Assembly: GCF_026262505.1 (NCBI RefSeq)
Contig: NC_067204.1
Span: 14,216,522-14,280,521 of the forward strand
Origin: Trichomonas vaginalis G3
Lineage: Eukaryota > Parabasalia > Trichomonadida > Trichomonadidae
Reading direction: 5' to 3'
Length of the DNA: 64,000 nucleotides
Each line of letters opens with the position of its first letter. Position 1 is the first letter of the stretch. A program made the position numbers and the translations under genes. Below are positions 47,660 to 58,574 of the stretch, piece by piece. The notes under the pieces were generated by a model. It worked only from the letters and a program-made list of their open reading frames with translations. It made no database searches and was not told the DNA's origin.

Positions 47660-48829
47660 ATGGAGATTGGACAGTTACGCGATCTTATCGAACGTATTCC
47701 AAACCAAGGCTGCAACATCTCACAGATTGAGGCACACAGAATCGAGTGCTCTCTTAGAATGTTGCAAAATTCAACAAAATCCGAGGCTATGTATTTCTTG
47801 GGCAAGATTCTTGCAATCAACAAAGATTATTACATTGCATTTTCAACAGATTACAATTACTACTACCCAACAAACTTCTATTGCTCACAGGATGCTACAT
47901 CCTGGAACACTTTACCACGTGTTGAAGATGCTCTCCTTCAGGAGGCAATCCAGATTACATTGCCATTAACAGGAAAGCTTATCAACGAATTCACAACAAA
48001 ATCAGGACGTCACGTCAGCGAAGAGCAGAGACTTTCTTCAATCGTTTTTGATCTTCTCGAGCACTGCATTCTTTTCCCAAGAGGCTATCTTTGCGAGACA
48101 TCTCTAGAATACGTCCTCTTGAACCCAATGTGGTCCGGAATTCCAATCAAAGATTGCAGCGATCTCTCCAACTTCAGACACTGGACACCACGTGCAAAGC
48201 CACTCACACCACTCGAAAAGGCTTTCTCAAACCCAGCTTTAGATTTTACAGAACCACTTGAAGATCTCAAGGGATGGCGTATTGTCGAAACAAACGATAC
48301 AAATGAAGTTCAACTTCGTTCAATTGTCTTGCCAGGCTTCATCTTCTCACTTTGCGATACTGAATTTGCCAACTGCTACTTTGGAAACGGTATTTACGAA
48401 GGAAATCTCTTCAAAGAGCCAGATCAGCATACATACGCTATGATCAAACCAGGTTACGAAGAGTACTGGGGCAAGGTTATCGACAGAATTATTCAGGAAG
48501 GACTTGAAATTGTCCAAATGAAATCCTTCAAGATGGATATGGATTTCACTTCCAAATTCTATGCAGAGCACGTCGGAAAAGATTTCTTCCCAACACTCTC
48601 AGGCTACATGACATCTGATACTGTTGTCGGAATTGAACTTTCTGGACCAAACGCTATCGCTAAATGGCGTGAAATTATTGGCCCAACAAAGAAAGAAGTC
48701 GCCGTCGAACAGGCACCAAACTCACTCCGCGCACTTTACGCTCGTTCAACAACAGAGAACCTCTGCCATGGTTCAGATTCACCAGAATCAGCTGCTAGAG
48801 AACTTGGCCTCGTTTTCGGTTCTCAATAA
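47660..48829 (+). CDS. Radial spoke protein 9 fused to nucleoside diphosphate kinase
   Basis: An intact 389-residue frame with two modules. Residues about 1-260 match radial spoke head protein 9 of the axoneme: 'AMYFLGKILAINKDYYIAFS' (RSP9 'lfWGrilG...DYYIA'), 'LEHCILFPRGYL', 'LSNFRHW', 'NPALDFTEPLEDL', 'LRSIVLPGFIFS' and 'YFGNGI'. Residues about 268-389 form an NDK domain: 'TYAMIKPG' with the phosphate-binding lysine, 'SLRALYA' and the catalytic histidine H370 in 'NLCHGSDSPESA'. The arginine that usually stands just before the 'N..HGSD' motif is glutamate. In other flagellates the spoke NDK is a separate protein (RSP23/NDK5). The product probably sits in flagellar spokes and may make GTP locally. 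Codon use is GC-richer than its neighbours, suggesting strong expression. The stop runs into TAAAA. Confidence 0.88.
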   Translation: MEIGQLRDLIERIPNQGCNISQIEAHRIECSLRMLQNSTKSEAMYFLGKILAINKDYYIAFSTDYNYYYPTNFYCSQDATSWNTLPRVEDALLQEAIQITLPLTGKLINEFTTKSGRHVSEEQRLSSIVFDLLEHCILFPRGYLCETSLEYVLLNPMWSGIPIKDCSDLSNFRHWTPRAKPLTPLEKAFSNPALDFTEPLEDLKGWRIVETNDTNEVQLRSIVLPGFIFSLCDTEFANCYFGNGIYEGNLFKEPDQHTYAMIKPGYEEYWGKVIDRIIQEGLEIVQMKSFKMDMDFTSKFYAEHVGKDFFPTLSGYMTSDTVVGIELSGPNAIAKWREIIGPTKKEVAVEQAPNSLRALYARSTTENLCHGSDSPESAARELGLVFGSQ

Positions 48830-49212
48830 AAATGTCATGTGAAAAGAGTGACATGTAAACTAAAGATCTAACATTTGTAATTTATTTTACTACTTTTTGA
48901 TTCAAAACCATACATTCTTTCGCTGTACAGATGTGTATTCAGCATAATGTTTTTATTTTTAATTATAAAAAAAAAATCATTTTAAAATTAGAAATATTTG
49001 AAAGAAGATTATTCACTCCCAAACTTTGATATCATTGACTCAGAGTTTCCTGGGAAAATCTAGTCCTCTATGTGGGACAATGATTACTTAATGCTTAAAA
49101 ATTTGAAATTCTCAGACAAAATATCAAATACAACGGGCGGAAAATGTCTTTAACTTAACCTAATTCTTGTTTACAATATGAAATATAGATCCCTATCTTC
49201 TTTCAAAAGAAA
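48830..49212. other. Intergenic, convergent
   Basis: About 380 bases between convergent genes. Apart from A-runs near 48,967 nothing notable is seen. Confidence 0.5.
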
Positions 49213-49848
49213 TTAATTTTCAATACAAATTGGAACAAGGAAATCTAAATCGTCAAACCAAAAAGTTATATCTTTTTCTGGAATATTGTTGAATAAATCG
49301 TCATCCATCACATTTTTATAATGAGGATTCTCTTTGAAATCGTCATGAATTCTAAATTTATATTTTTCCCATAACTTTTTGTTTTCAGAACGCAACCACT
49401 GAAGAAGATCATTATAACGTACACAAATCTCTTTCCCTGCAATCAGAAGCTTTTGTGCGTAATGTTTTGGAAAATATCGATAAAATTTTATCCAGATTAT
49501 ATTTTTACTGCATGCTTGTGAAAAACTCTTGAGGTTCTTATAAGTTCCATGACAACAATATATAAAATCTCTAGATAATTGTGTAAACTCTTCTTGCGTT
49601 ATACCTTTAAGATCAAGAAAATTTAGTATTCCTTTATAGAAGTCCATGAATATTTTAAAGTATTGATAAATATCTAAATTGGAAACATTGAATTTGATAT
49701 TTTTAAGATCTTGTTGGATTTTGACTAATTTTCCGGCAATTTCATTGGCATCATCAGCATCGAAGCCATAACTAAAAAGAATGGAATAATATAGCTTATC
49801 ACTAAGTCTAGATTTTTCTGAAATACGACGAGGTAAGCCGCAGAGCAT
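49213..49848 (-). CDS. Unknown helical protein
   Basis: The start chosen is the ATG at 49,848 ('MLCGLPRRISEKSRLSDKLY'); the frame extends 14 codons upstream through AT-rich leader. The product of about 211 residues is aromatic- and lysine-rich, mainly helical, ending with acidic 'WFDDLDFLVPICIEN'. No domain, signal peptide or membrane segment is recognised. It may belong to a lineage-specific family. Confidence 0.55.
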   Translation of the reverse strand: MLCGLPRRISEKSRLSDKLYYSILFSYGFDADDANEIAGKLVKIQQDLKNIKFNVSNLDIYQYFKIFMDFYKGILNFLDLKGITQEEFTQLSRDFIYCCHGTYKNLKSFSQACSKNIIWIKFYRYFPKHYAQKLLIAGKEICVRYNDLLQWLRSENKKLWEKYKFRIHDDFKENPHYKNVMDDDLFNNIPEKDITFWFDDLDFLVPICIEN

Positions 49849-50656
49849 GAAAAAATAAAAATTGAATATAAATTTTAAAATTGAATCCAAGCCATGTCAG
49901 AACGATACGTAAACTTAATGGTCTTTGATTGGGTTTATTTTGTCTTATATTATGCTATTAGCCCATTTTGAAGGTGGTTGCATGTTCCAATAAATTATGG
50001 ATTGCAAATTTAGAAGCGTAGTATAAGCTTGCAAAATTAAAACTAGAATTTTATAGATAGATTTTCTGGAAGTTACTTTATTTCATTCCATTTAAGGGAT
50101 CTCATGAATGGATATTTGATTGATATGTTATATATGGTTTGTTTCTGAATATGAATAAAATGTAATATATTTCACTAATTATGATATCAAACTTTAATTG
50201 ATATTGATAGATTTTAGTGTATTTGGAAAAGTATTGTAGACTCTATATAAAACAAAAGGAATGGAAGAAATTTAAATGGCATAATTGTTTTTTTAAGCTC
50301 CGAAACTTCTTACCTTTTCCCAAATTTGTAGCCCTAATTCCACCAAAATGTTTTATTAAAAATGTGATCATTAGAAAATTATATTTCAAATATATTCCTG
50401 AAGATATGATTTGGAATACATTTAAGGCATATAAAATAGCTTTATGACTGGTTATCTGTATATGTGTACTATCATTATACCGACCACACTGCGAATTGAA
50501 ATCAAAGATTTGTAAAAATTGCAGTTTTTCGATAAATTGCCCAATAATTTTGGATTAATATCCATAACAAAATACTACCAGAATATTAAAACTTGAAAAT
50601 ATATTTGAATGAATGGTCGGCCATTCACAAAAAAAAATTTACACAAGATTTTTATA
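49849..50656. other. Intergenic, divergent
   Basis: About 800 AT-rich bases between the unknown minus-strand gene and the synthetase. A 76-codon frame at 50,217-50,447 ('MYLEKYCRLYIKQKEWKKFK') is lysine/phenylalanine-rich, as chance AT-rich frames often are, and is not called. The promoter of the synthetase lies at its right end. Confidence 0.45.
50625..50629 (+). promoter_or_regulatory. Initiator (Inr) candidate for PheRS alpha
   Basis: TCACA, fitting the trichomonad initiator TCA+1YW, 28 bases before the ATG at 50,657. The frame is open through it to an upstream ATG at 50,609, so the Inr decides for the downstream start. Confidence 0.4.
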
Positions 50657-52192
50657 ATGAGTGAGAACAACGCAGTTCTTGCAGCCCTTGCCAAGCAAGA
50701 TGGTCTCAACTCCCTCGAGCTTGCTCAACAACTCGGCATCGCTCACGACAAGCTTTACGCTATCATCCTTTCTCTTCAAGCTCTCAACTTAATCACATTC
50801 GAGAACAAGACAGAGCAGAAGAACGAAGCAACTGCTGAAGGCAAGTTCTATGCCCAAAATGGTACACCAGAGTTCAAGTTCGCAAAGTTTGTTTCAGAAA
50901 ACCCAGGCAAGAACGCTAAGGAACTCACAGCCGAATTCACAGCTGCCTTAGAGAAGATCTATCCAGCTCCACTCCCAGTCAAGGCCCAGTCCATGGCAGC
51001 CCCATGCTTCGGCAAGGCCAAACAAGCCGGCTACATCAAAGTCGATGGTGGCAACGTCGTTCCAGCCGATATCTCAAAAGACAAGGTCCAAGAACTCCTT
51101 GCTGACTTCGAAGCAGGCAAGCAGATCAACAACAAGGATGTTACAGATCTTACGAAGCGTGGTCTTATCGCCAAGGTCAACGTCAACTATTTCATCCTCC
51201 ACAAAGGTGATAAATTCGTTGACTCCATGGACAAGGTCAAGAAGGCTGTTGCCGAGCTTACAGAAGATATGGTCAAGTCAGGCGAATGGCAGAACGTTGA
51301 TTTCGCTCCACTCAACTTCGAAGCACAAGGCACAAAGATCCCATGCGGCCACGAGCATCCACTTCTCAAAGTTCGTGCAGAATTCCGTAACATCTTCTTC
51401 CAGATGGGCTTCGAAGAAATGGACACATCCAAGTGGGTTGAGAACTCATTCTGGAACTTCGACTCTCTCTTCCAGGGCCAGCAGCATCCATGCCGTGATA
51501 TGCACGATACTTTCTTTCTTTCAAACCCAGAGTTCGCACAGCCAATCCCAGACCACGACTACTTCCTCCGCGTCAAGGATATGCACGTCAACGGTGGCAA
51601 CGGCTCAATCGGTCTCCGCTACGACTTCTCTGAGCAGATTCCACTCACAAACATCATGAGAACACATACAACAGCAGTTTCATCAAGAACACTCAAGATG
51701 CTCGCTGACGAGTTCAAGGCAACAGGAGAACTCCGCCCACGCAAGTTCTTCTCAATCGATAGAGTTTACAGAAACGAAACACTTGATGCTACACACCTTG
51801 CTGAATTCCACCAGGTCGAAGGCTTCATCATTGACAAGAACCTTTCCCTTGGCGACCTCATGCGTAACATCAGAGAATTCTTCTCTCGTATCGGCCTCAA
51901 CGACATCTCCTTCAAGCCAGCTTACAACCCATACACAGAGCCATCAATGGAAATCTTCGCTTACCACCCAGGTCTCGGCAGAGAAATCGAAATCGGTAAC
52001 TCTGGTATGTTCAGACCAGAAATGCTCGAATCAATGGGAATTCCAAAGGAGTACACAGTCATCGCTTGGGGATTCGGCCTCGAAAGACCAACAATGATCG
52101 AATACAAGATCGATGAAATCAGAAAACTCGAAGGACCAAACGTTTCACTCGACCTCATCGAGAACGTTCCAATGTGCCGCCTTACATTCTAA
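50657..52192 (+). CDS. Phenylalanyl-tRNA synthetase alpha subunit, cytosolic
   Basis: Charges tRNA-Phe; works as an alpha2-beta2 tetramer. Start at 50,657 ('MSENNAVLAALAKQDGLNSL'). About 511 residues, the normal size for the eukaryotic subunit. The N-terminal winged-helix tRNA-binding region (about 1-200) is followed by the class II catalytic core: motif 2 in 'RVYRNETLDATHLAEFHQ' and motif 3 in 'IAWGFGLERPTMI', with the Phe-pocket glycines in 'GLGREIEIGNSGMFRPEM'. Strong codon bias (C-ending codons) indicates high expression. The stop forms TAAA. This is the only complete copy; two broken copies lie downstream. Confidence 0.95.
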   Translation: MSENNAVLAALAKQDGLNSLELAQQLGIAHDKLYAIILSLQALNLITFENKTEQKNEATAEGKFYAQNGTPEFKFAKFVSENPGKNAKELTAEFTAALEKIYPAPLPVKAQSMAAPCFGKAKQAGYIKVDGGNVVPADISKDKVQELLADFEAGKQINNKDVTDLTKRGLIAKVNVNYFILHKGDKFVDSMDKVKKAVAELTEDMVKSGEWQNVDFAPLNFEAQGTKIPCGHEHPLLKVRAEFRNIFFQMGFEEMDTSKWVENSFWNFDSLFQGQQHPCRDMHDTFFLSNPEFAQPIPDHDYFLRVKDMHVNGGNGSIGLRYDFSEQIPLTNIMRTHTTAVSSRTLKMLADEFKATGELRPRKFFSIDRVYRNETLDATHLAEFHQVEGFIIDKNLSLGDLMRNIREFFSRIGLNDISFKPAYNPYTEPSMEIFAYHPGLGREIEIGNSGMFRPEMLESMGIPKEYTVIAWGFGLERPTMIEYKIDEIRKLEGPNVSLDLIENVPMCRLTF

Positions 52193-52308
52193 ACATATCC
52201 TTCTTCTTCTCATCAAAAATTTATTTTTTTTTTAATTTTTATTATTAAATTGTAAAAAAAATTGTTTTCACGAATAAAATCAGGGCTAAAAACTTAATTG
52301 ATTATTTG

Positions 52309-54563
52309 TTATTTCTTTTCGAAAGCCGAAGAGAAGAATCTTCTGATGAAAGAATACTTTTTCGCACCATGTGAAATAAGAAATTCAGCCATTTCTTTAT
52401 GATTCTCATCAACTGCAATATTAAGAGCGGTTTTTCCATCATTATCTTTTTCATTGATATTTGCACCATGTGAAAGAAGAAGTTCGGCTGTTTCTTTACT
52501 ATTATTTTCTGCTGCGTAATGAAGAGCTGTTTGCCCATTTTTATCTTTTTCATTGATATTTGCACCATGTGAAAGAAGAAATTCAGCGTTTTCTTTATGT
52601 TTACAAAATGTTGCAATATGAAGAGCGGTTTGTCCGTCATTATCTTTTTCATTGATATTTGCACCATGTGAAAGAAGAAGTTCGGCTGTTTCTTTACTAT
52701 TATTTTCTGCTGCGTAATGAAGAGCTGTTTGCCCATTTTTATCTTTTTCATTGATATTTGCACCATATGAAAGAAGAAGTTCGACTGTTTCTTTACGTTT
52801 ACAAAATGCTGCAGCATGAAGAGCGGTTTGCCCATTTTTATTTTTCTCATTGATATTTGCACCATGCGAAATAAGAAGTTTGACTATTTCTTTACGATTA
52901 TTCCATGCTGCATAATGAAGAGCTGTTTCTCCATTTTTGTCTTTTTCATTGATATTTATACCATGTGAAATAAGAAGTTCGACTGCTTCTTTATTATTTC
53001 TACAGTATGTTGCAGAATGAAGCGCGGTTTTTTCTTGATTATTTTTTTCATTGATATTTGCTCCATGCGATATAAGAAGTTCAGCTGTTTCTTTATTATT
53101 ATTTTCTGCTGCTCTGTGAAGAGCTGTTTCTCCATTTTTATCTTTTTCATTGATATTTATACCATGCAAAATAAGGAGTTCGGCCATTTCTTTGCGACTA
53201 TTATTGCATGCTGCAAAATGAAGAGCGGTTTGCCCATCATTATCTTTTTCATTGATATTTGCACCATGTGAAATAAGGAGCTCTGTCGTTTCTTTACTAT
53301 TATCATAATTTGTTGTATATTGAAGAACAGTTTTTCCATTATTATCTTTTGCATTGATATTTGCACCATGTGAAATAAGAAGTTCGGCTGTCTCTTTACT
53401 ATTATATTTTGCTGCAAAATGAAGAGCGGTTTCTCCATATTTATTTTTCTCATTGATATTTGCACCATGTGAAATAAGAAGTTTGATTGTTTCTTTACAA
53501 TTATTTTCTGCTGCAATAAGAAGAATGGTTTCTAGTGGGCCATTTAGTTCATTGGCATTTGCACCATGTGATATAAGAAATTCGACCATTTCTGTATTAT
53601 TATCACGTGCTGCAATATGAAGAGCAGATTGTCTATCTTCGAGTTTATTGATATTTGCACCTTGTGAAAGAAAATATTCAGAAAGTGATAGAATATTGAA
53701 TGTTGCGGAATAAATAAAACATTTGTTAAAATCATTAGTTTGATCGAAATAAACTAAAAAGGCTTCAAGATTTTTGCATTTTCCACATTCTTGTAAATCG
53801 ATTTTTAGATAATATTCATTCATCAAAAATGTAACAAAATCAATGTTGTGTGAAATAATTGCATATTCCATGAAATAACTATTTGGTGTTTGATATTTCA
53901 AACATTCACTCATGATCCCTGGATTTCTTCCTAAAAAAGAAAATATTAGACATACATAAGTTATTTCTGAGTTAAATTTCGTTCTTAAGAACTTGAAACA
54001 ATCAACTGCTCCGTGGTAACAACATAACTCAAGCAATGAATATTCTCTGGAAAAATATGGATATAATCTGCTTTTTAGTGTTTGATCTTTATCAAATCCA
54101 TCTCTTTCGGTGAAAGAAATAAATTTTTCTTTGTCATTATACATAATTGCTCTGTAAATTGTATCTTCAGAAGAAATATCAAGATTTACTGGATTAATTT
54201 CTGCGAAATTAGCAGATTTGTTTAATTTAATTCCATATTCTTTGTAAAACAAGAAGGTTGAAATATGATTAACATTGCTGGCATCTTTGACTTGATAATC
54301 ATCAGATATGAGTTTGGCAAGAAATAAATATGACTTTGTAAAGCGATTATTATACGGAATGATATCTAAAATATCTCTTATAATATTTTGAGGAAGATAT
54401 TTCCTTGAATCAATCAATTCTGTTTTGATCATTTTGTAAATAGAGTTTAAATCTTCTACATTTTCCGTTTTCAGCTGATACAACGCAATGTATGCATCGA
54501 TGTAGTATTTGTACTTACTTCGGAGTTCACTGTATTTATTTTGTTGAATGTTTGATCAGACAT
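52309..54563 (-). CDS. DUF3447/ankyrin-repeat protein
   Basis: A second member of the DUF3447-ankyrin family. From the internal ATG at 54,483 the frame is clean for 724 residues: DUF3447-type region (about 1-280), then about thirteen 33-residue ankyrin repeats with the consensus 'GQTALHYAAENNSKETAELL' and 'LSHGANINEKDN'. The family's true start lies at 54,563 ('MSDQTFN'), but about one base is missing shortly after it, so the first roughly 27 codons read out of frame. The long form would be lost unless this is a sequencing error. It ends 116 bases from the synthetase stop (convergent). Confidence 0.8.
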
Positions 54564-54719
54564 GAAAAAAAAATTATATACAATTAAAAATATCTTTGAA
54601 ATTCATTAGGATAAAAAATTATGTGCTAAGTATATGGAGAAGAATGATCTCAAACATTTCAGATTAAATTGATGAAAAATGATTAAGCCCAAATATACGA
54701 AATTAAGGATCTCGTTTAG

Positions 54720-56052
54720 AAAATGGTACACCAGAGTTCAAGTTCGCAAAGTTTGTTTCAGAAAACCCAGGCAAGAACGCTAAGGAACTCACAGCCGAAT
54801 TCACAGCTGCCTTAGAGAAGATCTATCCAGCTCCACTCCCAGTCAAGGCCCAGTCCATGGCAGCCCCATGCTTCGGCAAGGCCAAACAAGCCGGCTACAT
54901 CAAAGTCGATGGTGGCAACGTCGTTCCAGCCGATATCTCAAAAGACAAGGTCCAAGAACTCCTTGCTGACTTCGAAGCAGGCAAGCAGATCAACAACAAG
55001 GATGTTACAGATCTTACGAAGCGTGGTCTTATCGCCAAGGTCAACGTCAACTATTTCATCCTCCACAAAGGTGATAAATTCGTTGACTCCATGGACAAGG
55101 TCAAGAAGGCTGTTGCCGAGCTTACAGAAGATATGGTCAAGTCAGGCGAATGGCAGAACGTTGATTTCGCTCCACTCAACTTCGAAGCACAAGGCACAAA
55201 GATCCCATGCGGCCACGAGCATCCACTTCTCAAAGTTCGTGCAGAATTCCGTAACATCTTCTTCCAGATGGGCTTCGAAAAAATGGACACATCCAAGTGG
55301 GTTGAGAACTCATTCTGGAACTTCGACTCTCTCTTCCAGGGCCAGCAGCATCCATGCCGTGATATGCACGATACTTTCTTTCAAACCCAGAGTTCGCACA
55401 GCCAATCCCAGACCACGACTACTTCCTCCGCGTCAAGGATATGCACGTCAACGGTGGCAACGGCTCAATCGGTCTCCGCTACGACTTCTCTGAGCAGATT
55501 CCACTCACAAACATCATGAGAACACATACAACAGCAGTTTCATCAAGAACACTCAAGATGCTCGCTGACGAGTTCAAGGCAACAGGAGAACTCCGCCTAC
55601 GCAAGTTCTTCTCAATCGATAGAGTTTACAGAAACGAAACACTTGATGCTACACACCTTGCTGAATTCCACCAGGTCGAAGGCTTCATCATTGACAAGAA
55701 CCTTTCCCTTGGCGACCTCATGCGTAACATTAGAGAATTCTTCTCTCGTATCGGCCTCAACGACATCTCCTTCAAGCCAGCTTACAACCCATACACAGAG
55801 CCATCAATGGAAATCTTCGCTTACCACCCAGGTCTCGGCAGAGAAATCGAAATCGGTAACTCTGGTATGTTCAGACCAGAAATGCTCGAATCAATGGGAA
55901 TTCCAAAGGAGTACACAGTCATCGCTTGGGGATTCGGCCTCGAAAGACCAACAATGATCGAATACAAGATCGATGAAATCAGAAAACTCGAAGGACCAAA
56001 CGTTTCACTCGACCTCATCGAGAACGTTCCAATGTGCCGCCTTACATTCTAA
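54720..56052 (+). pseudogene. PheRS alpha copy 2, broken
   Basis: Lacks the promoter and the first 66 codons of the synthetase because the duplication began inside the gene. It also lost four bases in the TTTC repeat near 55,378 and so shifts frame; motifs 2 and 3 are still encoded downstream. It has an E-to-K change near 55,280 ('GFEKMD'), shared with copy 3. It cannot make an active enzyme. Confidence 0.9.
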
Positions 56053-56169
56053 ACATATCCTTCTTCTTCTCATCAAAAATTTATTTTTTTTTTAATTTTT
56101 ATTATTAAATTGTAAAAAAAAATTGTTTTCACGAATAAAATCAGGGCTAAAAACTTAATTGATTATTTG

Positions 56170-58418
56170 TTATTTCTTTTCGAAAGCCGAAGAGAAGAAT
56201 CTTCTGATGAAAGAATACTTTTTCGCACCATGTGAAATAAGAAATTCAGCCATTTCTTTATGATTCTCATCAACTGCAATATTAAGAGCGGTTTTTCCAT
56301 CATTATCTTTTTCATTGATATTTGCACCATGTGAAAGAAGAAGTTCGGCTGTTTCTTTACTATTATTTTCTGCTGCGTAATGAAGAGCTGTTTGCCCATT
56401 TTTATCTTTTTCATTGATATTTGCACCATGTGAAAGAAGAAATTCAGCGTTTTCTTTATGTTTACAAAATGTTGCAATATGAAGAGCGGTTTGTCCGTCA
56501 TTATCTTTTTCATTGATATTTGCACCATGCGAAATAAGAAGTTCGGCTGTTTCTTTACTATTATTTTCTGCTGCGTAATGAAGAGCTGTTTGCCCATTTT
56601 TATCTTTTTCATTGATATTTGCACCATATGAAAGAAGAAGTTCGACTGTTTCTTTACGTTTACAAAATGCTGCAGCATGAAGAGCGGTTTGCCCATTTTT
56701 ATTTTTCTCATTGATATTTGCACCATGCGAAATAAGAAGTTTGACTATTTTTTACGATTATTCCATGCTGCATAATGAAGAGCTGTTTCTCCATTTTTGT
56801 CTTTTTCATTGATATTTATACCATGTGAAATAAGAAGTTCGACTGCTTCTTTATTATTTCTACAGTATGTTGCAGAATGAAGCGCGGTTTTTTCTTGATT
56901 ATTTTTTTCATTGATATTTGCTCCATGCGATATAAGAAGTTCAGCTGTTTCTTTATTATTATTTTCTGCTGCTCTGTGAAGAGCTGTTTCTCCATTTTAT
57001 CTTTTTCATTGATATTTATACCATGCAAAATAAGGAGTTCGGCCATTTCTTTGCGACTATTATTGCATGCTGCAAAATGAAGAGCGGTTTGCCCATCATT
57101 ATCTTTTTCATTGATATTTGCACCATGTGAAATAAGGAGCTCTGTCGTTTCTTTACTATTATCATAATTTGTTGTATATTGAAGAACAGTTTTTCCATTA
57201 TTATCTTTTGCATTGATATTTGCACCATGTGAAATAAGAAGTTCGGCTGTCTCTTTACTATTATATTTTGCTGCAAAATGAAGAGCGGTTTCTCCATATT
57301 TATTTTTCTCATTGATATTTGCACCATGTGAAATAAGAAGTTTGATTGTTTCTTTACAATTATTTTCTGCTGCAAGAAGAATGGTTTCTAGTGGGCCATT
57401 TAGTTCATTGGCATTTGCACCATGTGATATAAGAAATTCGACCATTTCTGTATTATTATCACGTGCTGCAATATGAAGAGCAGATTGTCTATCTTCGAGT
57501 TTATTGATATTTGCACCTTGTGAAAGAAAATATTCAGAAAGTGATAGAATATTGAATGTTGCGGAATAAATAAAACATTTGTTAAAATCATTAGTTTGAT
57601 CGAAATAAACTAAAAAGGCTTCAAGATTTTTGCATTTTCCACATTCTTGTAAATCGATTTTTAGATAATATTCATTCATCAAAAATGTAACAAAATCAAT
57701 GTTGTGTGAAATAATTGCATATTCCATGAAATAACTATTTGGTGTTTGATATTTCAAACATTCACTCATGATCCCTGGATTTCTTCCTAAAAAAAGAAAA
57801 TATTAGACATACATAAGTTATTTCTGAGTTAAATTTCGTTCTTAAGAACTTGAAACAATCAACTGCTCCGTGGTAACAACATAACTCAAGCAATGAATAT
57901 TCTCTGGAAAAATATGGATATAATCTGCTTTTTAGTGTTTGATCTTTATCAAATCCATCTCTTTCGGTGAAAGAAATAAATTTTCTTTGTCATTATACAT
58001 AATTGCTCTGTAAATTGTATCTTCAGAAGAAATATCAAGATTTACTGGATTAATTTCTGCGAAATTAGCAGATTTGTTTAATTTAATTCCATATTCTTTG
58101 TAAAACAAGAAGGTTGAAATATGATTAACATTGCTGGCATCTTTGACTTGATAATCATCAGATATGAGTTTGGCAAGAAAAAATATGACTTTGTAAAGCG
58201 ATTATTATACGGAATGATATCTAAAATATCTCTTATAATATTTTGAGGAAGATATTTCCTTGAATCAATCAATTCTGTTTTGATCATTTTGTAAATAGAG
58301 TTTAAATCTTCTACATTTTCCGTTTTCAGCTGATACAACGCAATGTATGCATCGATGTAGTATTTGTACTTACTTCGGAGTTCACTGTATTTATTTTGTT
58401 GAATGTTTGATCAGACAT
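56170..58418 (-). pseudogene. DUF3447/ankyrin copy 2, broken
   Basis: Nearly identical to the gene at 52,309-54,563 but with several single-base losses and gains (for example near 56,750, 56,996, 57,375, 57,790 and 57,984), giving three shorter frames. The repeat array is one ankyrin-unit variant different near 56,530. Open reading survives mainly at 56,816-57,769. The start region has the same missing base as copy 1. Confidence 0.88.
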
Positions 58419-58574
58419 GAAAAAAAAATTATATACAATTAAAAATATCTTTGAAATTCATTAGGATAAAAAATTATGTGCTAAGTATATGGAGAAGAAT
58501 GATCTCAAACATTTCAGATTAAATTGATGAAAAATGATTAAGCCCAAATATACGAAATTAAGGATCTCGTTTAG

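Noticed and set aside
50217-50447. 76-residue plus-strand gene
   Set aside because: Composition is typical of random AT-rich DNA (K, F, I, L) and there is no motif, initiator or TAAA support.
51045-51659. 204-residue serine/threonine-rich frame in the synthetase locus
   Set aside because: It is an alternative frame of the strongly codon-biased PheRS alpha gene; the same shadow appears in each duplicated copy.
52350-53690. 99-bp DNA repeat as a satellite
   Set aside because: The periodicity is explained by 33-residue ankyrin repeats in the coding frame.
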